A DNA stretch of 64,000 bases from Eimeria necatrix (GCF_000499385.1 NW_013654378.1:89501-153500); one strand, 5' to 3'. Counted from the first letter of the stretch, positions 34,064 to 48,607 are shown. Notes: generated from the letters alone by a model not told the origin. Numbers and translations: made by a program.

Positions 34064-37000
34064 TAGTACACATCAGTGCAGTGCAATTGGGCTTTCCGGT
34101 GATTCAAGAGGATCTGGGCATTGGGGCAAGCTTAATGTCTCATTGTTCGGAGGTCCATACCTGTGTATGTCTTATGTGGCAATTTATATTGCAGCTATTG
34201 GAACTATTGAGCGGTCTTTGGGATCGTCCTCTGCAGTCAGGAGAGCTACGTGTCTCGTTAGAATGATCGTACGCACAGGGCTCAATTCAAGCAGATCCGC
34301 TTCGCCTTTGGAGCAACTTTGGCGGCAAAGATGGTGATTAATGAATATGTGCCTTCACGTACAAAATGTATAGGATATTAGGGCGCCTCATGGATCGTCA
34401 TCGAGTGCGGAAGATTTTCGCTTTGAATATAGCCTTTAATTTCCCGTAGGCATGCTTGCGCTGCGGGCTTGTCACCTGAACGCACTAGAAGCTCATGCGC
34501 AGCACGTATTTGAATCCTGGTAGAGTAAGAGCAGACTGCCATATTCTTGCGAGGCTTTTCTATGCAAGGCAAAACAGGTCATATTGCCTCCGCTCTTGTC
34601 GTCTAGAAGCTTGGGCTTGCCTTTGCAGTTGGCGTGAATGAAGGCATCCCGCGGCCCGTTTATCTGGATGTTTTTATTAATGTGGCTGCGATATTCGTTT
34701 GGAGAGCCAGTGTGAGGAGCGTTTTACGTATTTCAGCTCCTTCAGTGCCAGAGAGACCACGGTTCACCAGCGCTTTCATTGAGAGCATCGCATGTGCTGC
34801 ACCACGCCAGCAGCGCCATTTAGAGTCATGCGGACTCACCTTGTCAATACGGCAACGGCTTGTTAAAGAGTTACGCATCTGGAGATCAGCCGAGTGGCGA
34901 AACGTGCCTTTCACTCGAGGTCTCTTTTTTCTGGTGCGCCTCTGCATTCTGCTTTCTCGAAACAGGGAGCTGAATAGGTGACATTTTTAGCTTGGTACTT
35001 GTACCTTCTAGCTGTGTTGGTCTCTTGAAAGGTAGAGTTGCGCAGAATGCAGCAGTTTGCAGCGGATAATGAGTCTTTGAAACGAGTTGGCCTCGCTCCC
35101 GGTTCTCAGAGCAGCCTGACCGATTGTAGCCTGGAGTTTCTGTTAGCTCCTTCAGAGTACGGGAAGTGCCAGCTAGATATATCCCTTCCTTCCAACGGAC
35201 TTGTAGAGAAATGCTGATCGCCATATGAGGCTTTGTACCGCAGAAAATGCACTCCATCCTAACAGCATTTCGCAACCTACATACTGCTGGACCTAAGCGT
35301 GGCACTCGCAGATTCACGCCCTGTTGGGCGGATAGTTTGACTTCCCTGCACATTGGGCAGCATTATGGAGTGAAAGAAGGGCTTGTTAAACGGTGCGGGA
35401 AAGCTGTAGCCGGCAACTCCGGCGGTTCGAATAAGTATCCCTTGTGGGAGTATAAGAAGTTTCCTAGAAAGCGTTGCTGCTCTGCGGCCCCTTATACGCA
35501 CAAGATGTGCAGCACACGTGGAGTGCCTCGACCACGCATTTTGTATGTAGCACTTGTAGGCAATGGGTGACGCTTTCGGACGTAGCTGAAGAAAATAAGC
35601 ATATGTAAGCGCCGACTGCTCCCCTTGTGTCACGGGTTCGTTAGATAAGCGTGCACTCTGAATTAATTCAACTTTCCCCACTGGTGCAAATATCTGATGC
35701 AAGCGCTGCTTCATTCTGTTGCTGTTGTCCAGCTATTTGCTGTCCGACCTCCTTTTCCGTTTCCCTGTATGTGAGCATACTGAACCGTGCCTGCAACTGT
35801 CTCTTCCGTCCCTTCGACGCACTGGCCCCTCTGTCTCACGTTTCACCTGCATCAGCAGCAAATCCTCCTTCCGGAACCAGGTCGTGCGAGAAACCGTGCT
35901 TCTGTTGCATTTTACTCGGTTTTGAGTCACCCTGCCGCTTCTTCAGCCGCGGCCCTACCAAGCTATATCAAAGCCTAAAATTGCTCCCGGTGTCACGGCC
36001 GCAGGTGTCGCCGCTGCTCCAACCAGTAGAGGAAGCGCGTTTTGAGTAAAACACGCCTCCCTAAGCCGCATTGCCTCGTGCACCCCTGACGCTTCACAGG
36101 CGAGGGGTCGTTCTAAGGCAGGGCAACCCTGATTGGTTGAGCAGACGCCCTCTAAGGGCAGGCGTCCACAGTAACGTACTAAACATAAGAAAGTAAGGAA
36201 AGCAAAGCTGCCCGTCGATGTGCTTCTTCTGCGAGATCCCGCCGAAAATGCAGGCAAGCTTCTGCTGAAGCGAAAATTGCCACGACTTGCTCAAGTTCTG
36301 CAGGCCTGCTGCAGCTGTTAGCATGTTCACGCTGCAGCAGTGGTTCAACTGCTGCTGCCGAGTAAATAGTCCTCGTACTGCAACGAAATGTACGCAAGTA
36401 GGAGAAATTCTGCTGGAATCGGAGTATATGCATCTTTCAATCAGCCCTCGCAGTAAACAGTAAGCCGCTGATGCTTCAGATGTCAATAGGTGACCAGACG
36501 ACCCCCAGTCAAACTGCTAGCGAAAATGCTAGCAAACAGATTGCTAGCGAAAGAGCTAGCCAAAGATTGTGCAAGCAGCCTTTCAGGAAGGCTATTCGGC
36601 GGCAGAAATTCGGTGGGAACGGTTGGTCCCAATCCGGCGATGCATCGGATATCAGGTACTCCCTGATAGTACTGCACCAGTTGATGCATCATCTGCTGAT
36701 ATATTTCCCCTGCAAATTCCCTCGTTGATACATCAGAGGCACTTGCCAGCGAACGTGTGAGGATCCCTCTCACGGCTTGAGCGTCGCTGTACCTCTACTT
36801 ATGTGGACTGCCCTTGCCTGAAACCTCCCACTCAACCCCACGATTGAATCCCAATCGTTCCCCTGGGCCCGCTTTTGAGGCCCTGCAGCTGTGTCGCTGT
36901 TGCTACTGCTGCTGATGGATGCGTTTGCAGGCACTGCACTCCTCTGTGGAGCTAGCTGTTTCCCTTTGCTCCTGCTTGTGGGAGCAGGTATCTGGAAAAA

Positions 37001-37166
37001 TGCAGCCCTGCAGCATGTGCGTCCTTTCAATTGGCTTCTAACGCTGCACGCAGTCTTGCATATATATGATCGCTGCTGAAGCGTCACTGGTATGCTAATG
37101 CTTAGAGGGTGTTGCTGCGGATCTTGTGCTGCTGCTGCTATCGCCGGTGCCCACTGCATTGTTTTC
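34064..37166. other. Convergent intergenic region
   Basis: This lies between the C48 gene (plus) and the large Gln-rich gene (minus). A short repeat of GCTAGCGAAA-like units occurs at 36515-36560. No coding frame is supported. Confidence 0.6.
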
Positions 37167-40100
37167 TCAGTTCGGTATAGCAAGCCACTGCATCCGCTGC
37201 AGCTGCATGATGCCTTGCTGTTGCTGCTCTCCAGCTGTTAAAAAGTCATCTGGTGACACTGCTGGAAGGAACAGCGCCGGCTGCTTTTGCTGTTGTTCCT
37301 GTTGTTGTTGCTGTTGCTGCTGCTGTCGTTGCGGCACGGTTTGCTGTTGGTCAGCTCCGGGCATGAGGATACTCTGCTGCTGTTGCTGCTCCTCCCAATT
37401 AAGCAACGGTTGAAATCCCAGGCCCATACTGTTTGATGCTGCTAAGCGCAGTCTTGTCCCTTGCTGTTGCTGTTGTCCTGCAATCCTCTGTGCACTCTGC
37501 TGATATATGTCCTGTTGCAGCTCGCCCTGCTGACGCTGGAACTGCTGGTGAAGCGTGACAGCATTCTGCTGATTTTGCTGTCGTTGTTGTTGAGACACAT
37601 TCGGCGTGAGCTCATGTCCCCAGAGCAAGTTTGTGTCTGCCTGCAGAACGAAATATATATGGAACAGTGAGATGGCTGAGTCCTTTTCTGTTCCCCGTGA
37701 TAGCACTGACGCGAATAGCAGCAAACTCAAAACTGGACGTCAGCCGCCCTTTTGAATACGTGACACAAGGACCAGACACTGTGCCAAAGCAAGAATTCGA
37801 TGTGCAGGGACAGACCTGGCGCTGTACCACAGTTTCTGTGAAGCTGCTTGGTGTCCAGAGCTTCTGAAGTTGTTCCTGTTGTGATAGTGGCGAGCATCCC
37901 TTAACATCTGGTAGAAGCGGAGAGGACGCCACTACGGGAAGGGGACAATCAGCTTCGCCATACACACGTAGCTGAGGGGGCTGTTGCTGCTGCTGTATAT
38001 CTCCAGTTACTAGCCCGAGGCCAGGCGGTGTAGCTTCTGTAAAGGCTGGCCGCTGGTGATGCTGGACTTGCTGCCAGCCCGCTGTTGTTGGAAAAGGTGC
38101 AATGGATCCTACCCCGACAGCGAGCGGAGCCAGCTCTACGGGAACTGAGCGGTGCTGCCGGTGCTGCAGCTCCTGTTGCTGTATCTGTTGCATTTCTTGC
38201 AGCTGTTGTAGCTGCTGCAGTTGATGCAGTTGCTGGTGCTGCTGCTGCATTGGACGCGCATCCATCCACACTTCCTGAGCTAAGCGAAGTAGGTCATTCT
38301 CAGATCCATGTGCCTGCTGCTGCTGCTGCTGCTGTAAATGGAACAGCCTCTCTTCCTTCGCTGAAGGACTAGACAGAAGCAGTAGCTGGTCCTGCTGCTG
38401 CTGCTGCAGTCTCTCCTTTAAGCGTTGCCTTTGGCAGTGAGAAGGCCGGCCTACCACTGATGTAACTGCATTGACAGGAGTCGATATAGGCTCCGCCTGT
38501 GGCACCGGTGCTACGTTTGCCACTGCCGCAGCTGGAACGAGCACACTCTCGTCGGCTTGTCCTTGGTACGCCGATGCAGATGCCGGCTGAGAAGGCAGAA
38601 CCTGTGGCTGTTGCGCGTGCTGCTGCTGTGTCGTACGAGCCACCTGTCCTCGTTTCTGCTGTTGTCGGTTTGCACGCGAAGTCTTTGCCTGGTGTTGCTG
38701 CTGTTTTGGGTGGTGTTTCTGCTGCTGTTCTGTCACATCGCTAAAGAGGTGAAACTGTTGCTGCTGGTGGTGTCGCTCTTCGGCAGTGTCTAAGCTCAAC
38801 AGACTAAGCCGATGCAGCACGTGATCCTGTTGCGAGTTCATATGGACATCCGCTGACTTAGCTCCTTCCTCCTTTACCCCTGTCATGGGAAGGGCCACGG
38901 ACTCCCCATCAGTAGCAACGACAGCTGGATGAGTCAGAGGCTTCCCATTAACCCACAGAGGGACTCCGAGGCGCCCAAGGGAATCTAGTAAGGCCGCTCT
39001 CTTTGCCGCTGGTCTGTTCTCGATATGCGCAATGACGCAAGTCTCAGTTAGCTTCTTCTGCTGATCCCTCGCGGCGGAAACTCCGCTACGTAGATGCGCT
39101 TCCCAAACCTCTGGCAGCAGCTGAGGGGCAATACAGTGGCGACACAGGGCCCCAGAAGGTGCCTTTAGAATAGGACGGGTTCCAATGCTGTAGTGACGGA
39201 AACGAGGGTCAATCTGTGTCACACAAGCTCCACGCTCTCAACAAAGTAAGAAAAAGACTGTCTGAGGGGCTCACGAGGCGCATTTCCCCCCAGCATTTTT
39301 CTCCCTCCACCTACTTCTACTGGAATCTGCGTGGTGAAAATGGGCGATAACAAACTTTGACGCAAAGGTATTTCTAAAACACAAATGATATGAACATTGC
39401 TCTGGGTTTGGCTACCTCGCAGGTCATGCCGTGGATCGCCTTCGTGGTGACCAGACGAATTTCGCTGGTGCAAATCCCCTTGACAGCGCATCCAGAAAAG
39501 TCCCTCACTGGCCTGTCGAGCGGCCTAGTCTCGAATGCCCGGATGGTCAAGTCCAGACATCCGCTGCTGCTACCGCCGCCGTTGCTGGTGTTCAACGAAT
39601 CCGCCTGCTCTGAACTGCGAGATGTACTTACCATAGAGTAGCGCCAGATGTTGTTTTTTTTCCCTGAAATAGTAACACAACGTCGAAAATGCAGAGAAGC
39701 ACAACTAAGACAGCCACTATTGAGCATCACATCTCCTGGAAACGCATTTTCAGGTAGGACATTGGCTTCTGCTTCTGTGGGCACATCACTTAATGCGTTC
39801 TTTCTGCAATAAGAACCTCTAGAAAAAGCAGTAGCAGAAGCCTGACCTAGTGCTGTATGCTGTTGTCCAGTACCCTTGTGTCTTCTGCAGCAGGATGATC
39901 TACCCGGAGTTGCAGCTGCCGCGTTGGTACTTGGAGCTGTCATGTTCTCTCCTACCCTCAGCCGCTTGCCATCAGTTTGCTGCTGCTGCCCATAAGTCCT
40001 CAAAAGCCCCTCGACATAGTTCTCCAAATGGCGTAAAAAGGCCTGAAGCTTTTCGAATTTTCCGCGCTCTTCCTCCTGTAGATTCAAGGGGATAAAAAGA

Positions 40101-43100
40101 AAAATATTGCGAGGTGCAGCATTTGATATGTTTCACTGAGCACATGAAGTACTGCACGAGCCAATCCAGTCAACGATGAGGAGATTGTAAGTGGCGCAAA
40201 AACAATTATTTTGGTGCTGCATCAAGGAATATAAGGGAGAACAATTACAGTTCACAGATAGATTCAGAGTGGGTGCTGTCAACACAAGAGCAATTTAAAA
40301 TACGGCTCGAAACGAAAACACAGGGAAGACGGTGCACAATAGACGTCAGAGAGGAATCTTGAACAGAAAAACGGAAAAGGAAAGTAGCTGCGGGTGACTT
40401 ATTTCAAGGAGCACGTGGCCAGACGTTGCGCGTAGAAGGAGCGATCTTTATTACGGGAGTATGTACGGCTACAATAATATCTGAAGGGCCTAAGAGCTGC
40501 GTGCATCAACTTTTCAAAGAGGAGCAACTGCGAGCCATACGTAGAAAAGCATGAATTTCCGGGGGGCAACGAATCTAGAGTATACTTGCTTATGTGTCGA
40601 CGAAGGCCTGTTGGCAGCTTGAAGGCCTCAGCCCGTCATGTAATGACTCTATAATTGACGGATAGTTTATAGAAGCTGCCCTGAATGCCCCTGCCTGCTG
40701 CCTCGAAAATGTGTATTTTATAGCTGTGCACACCAGGCAAATGCTCATATTAGTACAAGCGGGATCTTACTTACACCCTCCACTGAGCAGCTCACGGTGA
40801 GAACCTTTCCCCCAAATCTACCGGGTGCATTTCTCTCCTGCAAGCCCCAACAACGGAGTCTCAGAGGCTCATGAAGCTGGGGGAGCAGCTGTTGTCCAAG
40901 CGTATTAAAGGCAGCAGCGACAAGAGGAACCAACAGGCATGGAACGTATATAATTGCCAACTCCATTTGCAATGAGGCCGCAAAGGTGTCGCAGATGCCC
41001 CCAGCGTGGGAAAACAACGTGTGAGCCGCAGGGTGCAGCGTCGGTGAGAAGATGTAGTAACTCTTCTTTACCCCTAGACTTTGGCTGCTGGTGTTGCTGC
41101 TGTTGTTCGTGAATTCAGCTGAAACAGCTGAAGTGCTCGAATCCCCCGACCCGAATTTCAAAATTCGGCCAAAAGGCAGATTCAAAGGCAGCGTTATGAG
41201 CAAAGACGTGAGGTGAGATCGATCGCATGTACGCTCCCAGCCTGGCGCCAAGGGTGGTAAAGAGGGCGGAAGTCGCGGCAGCAACAGAGAAGCCCGTTTA
41301 GCTGAGTTCGCCACTGAAGTCTGCTTGGCAGGCTCATGTCGTCCTTTGCACAGACACCCCTGCTGCTGCTCGTGCTGCTGCTCTTCCTGCTGCTGTTGCA
41401 ATCTGGGGGCCACCGCCCCTTGTTGTACGCAAAGACTGCTGTCACGGTGCATTTGGTGCCCAAGCAACAGCAACTCTTCCAGCTGCTGCTGTTGCTGTTT
41501 CGGGTCCTGCTGCGAACGGAAAATCTCCAGCGAATCTTCTGGCAGGTCTGACTGCTGCCTGTTTGGGGGTTGCAAATGCTGCTTTAAATGCTTCTGTTTG
41601 GATGCGAGTTCCCTGTAGAATGCAGTCCTCTCTTGTTGCTGGCGCTGAAGTTGTTGGTGTTGACCGTCAGTCGGGCCCCAGCATGTAAAGGCTGATGCGA
41701 GCTGGCTTTCAACTGGACAAAGAAGCTGCCGCTTGAGCTGCTGCGGTTGTTGCTGCTGCTGCTCTTGCGGCTCTTGCTGTTCGGTTGATTGCCAAAGATC
41801 AAGCCTTGCCAAGGATACAATAGGTGTAGCAGTATCTCTTTTTTGCAGTGCCGTTACTGCTGTGTCTGCTGTGGTGGACGGTAGCGGCCAATCTCTGGAT
41901 TCCTCAAGGCCTCCCGCTACGGCGACGTCTCCAGGCGCCCCACCACAAAGCTTTACTTCCGGTCTAATTGCTGTCGAGGTGAACGTCGTCCCGTCCGGAG
42001 GCGTCCTTATTGATCCCTTGTTATTTCGAACAGCTGGAGTGGCTGGAGCAGCAGATGCAGAAGTAGAAAACGAGTCTTCAAGGTTACTTGGTTCACCCAA
42101 GCTGCTACTGAGTGATACGCTACCACTACGACACAAAGAATGATCTAAAGGATCATCTGGCCAGGATGTTTGCCAATGTGTTGCGGCAGGTGTTGCTGCT
42201 GCTGTTGCAAGTGCACCAGCAGCCCCTGCCACAGCAACGACGGAAGAGTCTGACGGTTTCGCAGGAATGTCGTCACCCACGCACGCAGCTCCATGGGAAA
42301 CCTCGCCGCATTGGCTGCTGGTGCTGCACGGAGTCTGCGTTTCCACATTGGGCAGTTGTAGCAAGCTGCTGTCTTGCTTTCGGTATTCTTGTGTGTTTCC
42401 TGCCGTGGCAGCAACTGCTGTAGGATCTGCTGTGTTCGCTGTGTGTCGTCCCCACTCGATAAACTCAAGACTGGACCTGGCCGTATCTCCATGCTGTGGC
42501 GGTAGAAACGGCAGGGGCTGCTGCTGGCTTTGTTGTATACTTCCTTGTTTTACGGCACTGTTCTTGGCTGCTGCCGCAGTGGCAGCGGCTGCATCAAATC
42601 CTAGCTCGCCTTGTGGTGTCTGCGGTGCTGCTGTGGATCCCTGAGACGTTGGCGAATATGCATGGGACAATCCCGGAAGAAATGCTAAGACACACGGACT
42701 ATCTCCAGCACCTGATCCTGCAGGCGCTGCTGTAGCGGTGGCTGCAACGGCAGGCAGAGCTGTTGAGGTGGTGGAGGACTCCCAGATAGGAATGGTGGCA
42801 TTTGCCTGCAAGCGCAGTTGTACAGTAGACACAATGCTCCCTACCATTAGTAGTTGAAGCGCTGATTGTACGTTCTGCTGCGCATTAGCGGGACTTTAAA
42901 TTTCCACTTACAATTTCCCGGGCCGAGATTCTGTGCATCTCAGGTGGGACAGGTGCATGCCGCTGCAGCTGCTGCAACGGAAGCTGCACCTGCTGCTGCA
43001 GCAGCTGCTGCTGCGGCTGTATTTGCTGCTGCTGCTCGCAAGGGTCCGCCAAAGGCTCCTCGCTATCGGCAGCCTGTCGCTCTTCCGCAATCTGCGTGGG

Positions 43101-44191
43101 CTGTGTAGGAGGTGTGGCCGCTGGTGTCTGCATTGAGATATGATGATGCTGCTTCATCTGCTGGGCCAATATCTGTTGCCGCTGCTGTTTGTCCTCACTA
43201 TCCCCTGTGGCTGGCACTTGAGCCACTGCTGTTTCGTCCTTTTGCATCGACCGTTTTATCTCCTTCAAGACTTCACCCAATACATGTGGTGGATACAACG
43301 TGTCCCACTTCTTGTTGCAGAGGTGGGGAGTGAGCCCTGCTGCGACAGGTGCTGGTGCTGCGGCTTCTTGCAAGGGCATAATCGTGTGTTTATTTGCTCT
43401 CCGTTAGCTGAGAGAATTTGTGAAAAATATGCTGCGCGTCCGCGCAGAGGAACTTTCTATATGGCGTGGATCCAGACCGAAATGCGGTCTGCATGTGCAG
43501 TTCGCCCGGGGCAACAAGCAGTCATGCGACACACGCGGCGGATCGGAGCACGCAACCCATACATACGGAAGCAGATGTCTCTGTCATATAGTATAAATTG
43601 TCACAAATATAGGCGCAAGCATACACATGAGATCAATCATGTAAACGGGCACTTATGCAGGTCCGAAAAACTCTAAGACGGCCGTCTCCTTTCCCTGTCG
43701 TTTGTCCGGGATTACGTTTGCTGCTGCTCTTCGTGGAACGACTTGTGAAACCGCTGTTGTGGCGATTACCTCTTCTCCAGGCGAAGATGACAACTCTAAT
43801 ATTACGGGGCCTTAATCCACTCAGACATACCTAGGGGCACTGCCTGTTGCTGTTCCGTGAGTCGTGGTGGCAAAAGCTGCTTTCTTGTTGCCTCTGCTGC
43901 ACGGAACTTGCGAATGCGTGATGAAGTTACCAAACGTAAGCAAGTTTCTGGAGGAAGTTCAGTCGATTTCGTTGTGGAAGGAAGGCGTATCCTGTGCGTC
44001 TCTCTCCCGCTCGCTCCACCGAGCACGGAAATAAGAACAACGGGGTGTTGCTGTTGTTGTGGCTGCTGCTGCGTCCGCTTCAACAGTCTTTTCCTTCTTC
44101 TCAAGCAAAATGAAATGTTAATTTTTGGAAGAAGGCAGAAAATTAGCAACGGAATGGCAGGGTAACCGAGAGGACCTGGTGGCCCGTGCAA
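37167..44191 (-). CDS. Very large Gln-rich protein of unknown function, six exons
   Basis: Exons on the minus strand are 44191-43831, 43366-42912, 42877-40775, 40075-39416, 39213-37816 and 37640-37167. Every junction is GT-AG and phase-consistent, giving about 1816 residues. Q-runs dominate, but several non-repetitive blocks look conserved. These are a basic N-terminal part (RIRKFRAAEATRKQLL); the block LTPHLCNKKWDTLYPPHVLG; and a hydrophobic helical block (FAASLQMELAIIYVPCLLV) near the end of exon 3. Others are a helix starting FEKLQAFLRHLENYVEGLL, and a Cys/His block LCRHCIAPQLLPEVWEAHLR that could be a small zinc-binding element. No family is recognised. Gln-rich proteins of this size are often transcription or RNA-regulatory factors in coccidia, but that is inference. 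Upstream exons beyond 44191 are possible because the start is not firmly set. Confidence 0.8.
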
Positions 44192-47100
44192 GGGGCCACG
44201 GCGGGGTGCGCAACTGGTGAAGCAGCACGAACAGCTGTTTACAGTTATGGTTTGGCAAGTAGAGTCTAATATTCAGATTTTAGGGGGCAATATATGATTG
44301 AATAAAGAAAAAAAGGTTGCCCTCAAACCATCAGAGGCTGGAAACGGAGCTGGAAGCCTCACTTCTCCCCCCAAGTCAAAGGTCGACAGTGCTCGGCGCT
44401 GCCGGAATTTAGCGCCTAGAGGCTCACAGCCCAGCGCTAGAGCTAAGAAATCCTAGAAAAACCCCCATTTATTTTGAGTTTATGAAACAAGTAAGAGACA
44501 AATCAAAGAAGCCGTTGCCACAGCAATACGAGACAAGGGCAGCACGGCACAAGTGCTCGTGCGCAAGGCCTGCAGTAACGAGCGGCTTTTGGGCGTATGA
44601 ACACCCCAACAAGGGCATCAACAAGACACAAATAACCATGGTAAAAATAAGACTGAATCATCACTCGATGGAGGGGCAGCGAAGCGGCGGGGCGCTTTGA
44701 TGTTTGGGGGGCGGGTGTGTGCTGCCGCGGCTGCTGTCTCCCGCTTCTGTTCGTGCTAGTGCTGCGGTTTCTGCAAATGCATAGAACTCTCAGCACTGTA
44801 CTTAGATTTTAGCTCTAACTATGAAAAGTATTTCAAAAATTAAGTGTTAGAGTACAATAAGTTTTATACTGAGGCGGAAGATGGCGGTGCACGTAGTCAT
44901 CACTGTGGCTGTTTTAGGGTCCCTCTTGCAACGATGCTGGGAGCAGCCACGGTGGTTCTTGAATAAGAGCCCTTTTTTATTTACGTATCTGTCCGAAATT
45001 AAAACGCATTGTCGCCGCTTCATGCACACTTTCATCCTAAACGGTGCAGTACACATTTCACATCTACGAGCAAGATCTCCACGTAGACGAGCACCAGCTC
45101 TACCTGAAATGTCCCCTTTAACCCCAAATACTTTTGAGCCTTATCAGAAGAATTTTAGACAAATCCTATTACATTTCTAGTGCTATACGGTTGCTGCTAC
45201 GTTTTGCGATGCGCCCAGAAACGCACAACCATAGTCGTCCAGGTTCGTTGGAGAAAAACAGCTGTGGGATGGCAGGAAGTAATCGTCGAAGCAAAAACAA
45301 TAGTGAAAGAAACACATGACCGTCTAATAGCACACACTTTTAACACGTACTGTTGCAGGAACACGTGCTCGTCCAAATGCATACGTGTTTACCGTGCGCA
45401 GCTGTAGTTTGTTAAGAAGTGCTCGCTCTGTAGTTGAAAAGCCTGCACCGAAGTTGCGTAGCTGGCTGAATCTTTTATGATACAAAATTATGGTAGTTGC
45501 ATGACTATCTGAAACGTTTATGTTCCTTTTACTGTACTGGCGTGCCGGCATATTGAAACCATCCAAAAAGAATAAATTCCTTTTTTTGGGCTAGCTCCAT
45601 GTTACAGTGTAGTGATGAAGAAAGAAACGAGGATATACCACAGCCGCTAGGTAGCACTAGGAGTAGGCAATAACACGAAGCGCAAATGCCGTTTTGAGGT
45701 GGGGCAAAAGGCAGTCTCAATAGATCTTAGCTATAAATAAGCCGTAGTGTGGAGTAAAGAGCGCCTTGCGCAGCGCACACCCGCGATCTGCTGCAAGGCC
45801 TGTTTTTGGAGCTTCCAACGGAACAGCCAGACTGCGTCCACTCCGTTGTTCTAAGCACCGCTGTATGAACAGTTGATACACTAGAACTGGTGTTTTATTC
45901 CTAGCCGCATTAAGACGAATTTAATTTCCACCATTGCAGTTCGCCTTCAGGTGGTTCGAGAACTTCACAACTAGCGAATTAGTAACTCTCTGCAAGTGTA
46001 TGTTGCTGGCCTACAATTGTAATGGACTGCATATATATTTAAAGTTGCTTAGCGACGTTCCCAGGTGAAAGGAGGCCAGTAGCGTAAAACACCAAGCTCA
46101 AGCGATGCAACGGAATATTAGCGGTTTTCAATCGTTCCATAAGATGAAGACGGCCACCGGCATGCTCGACCGGGATGCATACGGGAGAATGGGACTCCGC
46201 TGCACTGATAATTTTTTGTGACCTTTTGAAACTCTCTAGAAGTGTCCATAGACTACGGCTGGGTTTTGAATATCTAAAGCGCTGCACATAATTGACACGC
46301 GCGGGTGCACTACTGAGCATTCCTTCAGAGGTCAGCCGACAAACCAACTTGGGCTCTTCCCTAATTGCAGGGCTTCTTGCCAATCCATGAAGAGTATACT
46401 CCAGACATTTTGTAAAGCCCGAGCTATGAAGCTAATTTTTCAGGCAAAGCGTGGCTGATATGTTCATCGTTCTTGCGTTGACGAATATAGGAGAGGCTTT
46501 TTGTACGGTGCTAAAGGGAGATAATGCCGCCCATAATGTTGTGTGCGCCTGCCGCAGCGGCTTTTTGATGGACACCTTATCTTTGATTCTGCGAAGTTCC
46601 TTGCACTCTTTGAGGGCAGAGAGAAGGAGAATAGCAACTCTTCCTGGCATTATCCGGGACATCAGTTCCGGCTGCGTCAGTGTTTCGTAGGCCTGCTCTG
46701 CAGCGGGCCGTGTTAAGGCGTTCTGAGGCCGCCTTTCCTGTTCTATGGGTTCATTTGATCTTTTCACAGCTAGGTTATACCATAGGCCTTTCACGTAGGT
46801 TCGCGTTTTGTCGGACTGGAATTACCAGGCTACCCTATGCTCAGTCAATTAATCTAATCCTAAGACGAGGAAACACGGTATAGTCCCACTAGGAAAACCC
46901 CGATAAGCGTTCGCTCCCGCACTGAACAGTGGGTCCCGCCACTACGCGTTTGATATGTATTGCCTCTTAACGTGGCTACAGTGCGTTGGTACGCCTTGCG
47001 TAAATGGCGCTGAAGGGCTACCTACTAAACAACGGCCGAGTTAACGAAACTTAGGGATGCTCTCTTGTCAAGGAGCCCGTCACGCCTAAGCCTTAGCATC

Positions 47101-48607
47101 TCGAAAGCAAGCACTGCCACCATGCCCCCACCGTAGAGTGTAACTTGGCCGTCGGTCACCATCTCCGCACTCAGAAGCTCCCATCGACACTCCGCGAGGG
47201 CTTCGATTCCCTCAATTTTCGTTCCTCTCCCCACACGCACACATACACGAACACAGAGACAGTGCAAATGTAACGTGGAATGTGCGCGCTTATGTGTTTG
47301 CTTTGCTTTGCATAGGCAACGTAGACGCCCGCAACGGATCGACCCACGTGCAGATTAGATGACCAAGCGCCGCTCGGCTCTTGCGCTCAGCAAAACAGCT
47401 AAGCCGATTCGGCACGCGCCAACAGAGTTGTTCACCAGTGGAGCTGCAATGTAATTACGTCGCATAGTAAAACAGCTAGGCTACTAATCATAGTTACCGG
47501 TAACAATAAAGCCTCATACGTAATGCCGCTGTCGCCGTGCTCGCGTGTCGCTTCACTGCCGAGTTCGTTGCACTTTGCGTGCTCGATTGTGGTGACTTGG
47601 TGAGCATTCATGGTCCCTAGCAAATCTGAATACGAATATGCATCTAACAGGTTGGACATTGACCATTCATTGTGCAAATTCAAAAACATTCCTACTCAGA
47701 AGACACTTTTTGCTTGTGACGGTTTCCCTGTCTCCATCTAGGGGCTCAACACTACACTCGACCGACCTTGAGTGCGTTTAATGTAAATGCACAGTTCTTC
47801 AGGACCTCTATAGTATAAACTTTCACAAATTCGCAATTTGAGCGCCTTTTAGAGACGTCTTGTAGCGGTCGTTTGTGGTACCGCAGTGACTTCAGATTCA
47901 GTGTAGCCGAAGCCTACACCGCTTTGCTGCAGTGCTGTGACTACACGAGCGCCCTCTAGTGCAAGTGTTTGTTAATCTATTCAGTACACATGGAGACGGA
48001 TAATGAAGATCTGACGAACGGTAATTCGACAATTTGCTCCCGAGTTTTTGTGCGTCGGTGTTCACCCCCAACCAGCCCCTATCACCCTTGGTGGCTGGCC
48101 AGAGCCTGAAGATAGCAATAACCTGTTGTTCGACTTAAAACTTCTTTACCTTTTGCAGTCTTCTGTTTTATATAATTGAGGCCTCATCAGCAGTCCTAGT
48201 GCTGTGAGCGAAGGCACTGCGGCGCACTGCACATCACTCGAGACCTCAGGCTCGTCCGCGGCTAGGCCTGCTGCTTCTGCAGTTCCATAGACATTCTGTA
48301 CTCCATAATAGCACTTTATACAGGATATTAGTGTCATAGAGCTTCTGAAAGTCTCAACGTATCCTCATTTGCAGTGGAAGGAGCGCCGCAGCTGCACCAT
48401 CGGCCATTGCGGCTGCTGGTGCTGCGGCCGCGGTATGTCACCAGTGGTCCTGGGACTTCGTATCTCCGATTTGGGGGGCCTCACAAAGGGAACTGGGCTA
48501 GGCTGCTGAAGCCTTTGCCCCAGCTGTTGCCCTTGCTCCTGCTGCACTCCGCACAGCAGCAGCAGCAGCAGCAGCAACGAAGGAACAATAGCAGTCAGCA
48601 CATAGCA
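44192..48607. other. Long divergent intergenic region
   Basis: No supported genes. A plus-strand frame at 44881-45180 begins with a signal-like hydrophobic stretch but has no other coding evidence. Repeats are absent until about 48550, where CAG tracts return and the repeat-rich segment begins. Confidence 0.55.

Noticed and set aside
44881..45180. Plus-strand frame beginning with a signal-like hydrophobic stretch
   Set aside because: Only 99 codons, with no domain, no splice partners and no composition difference from flanking non-coding frames.
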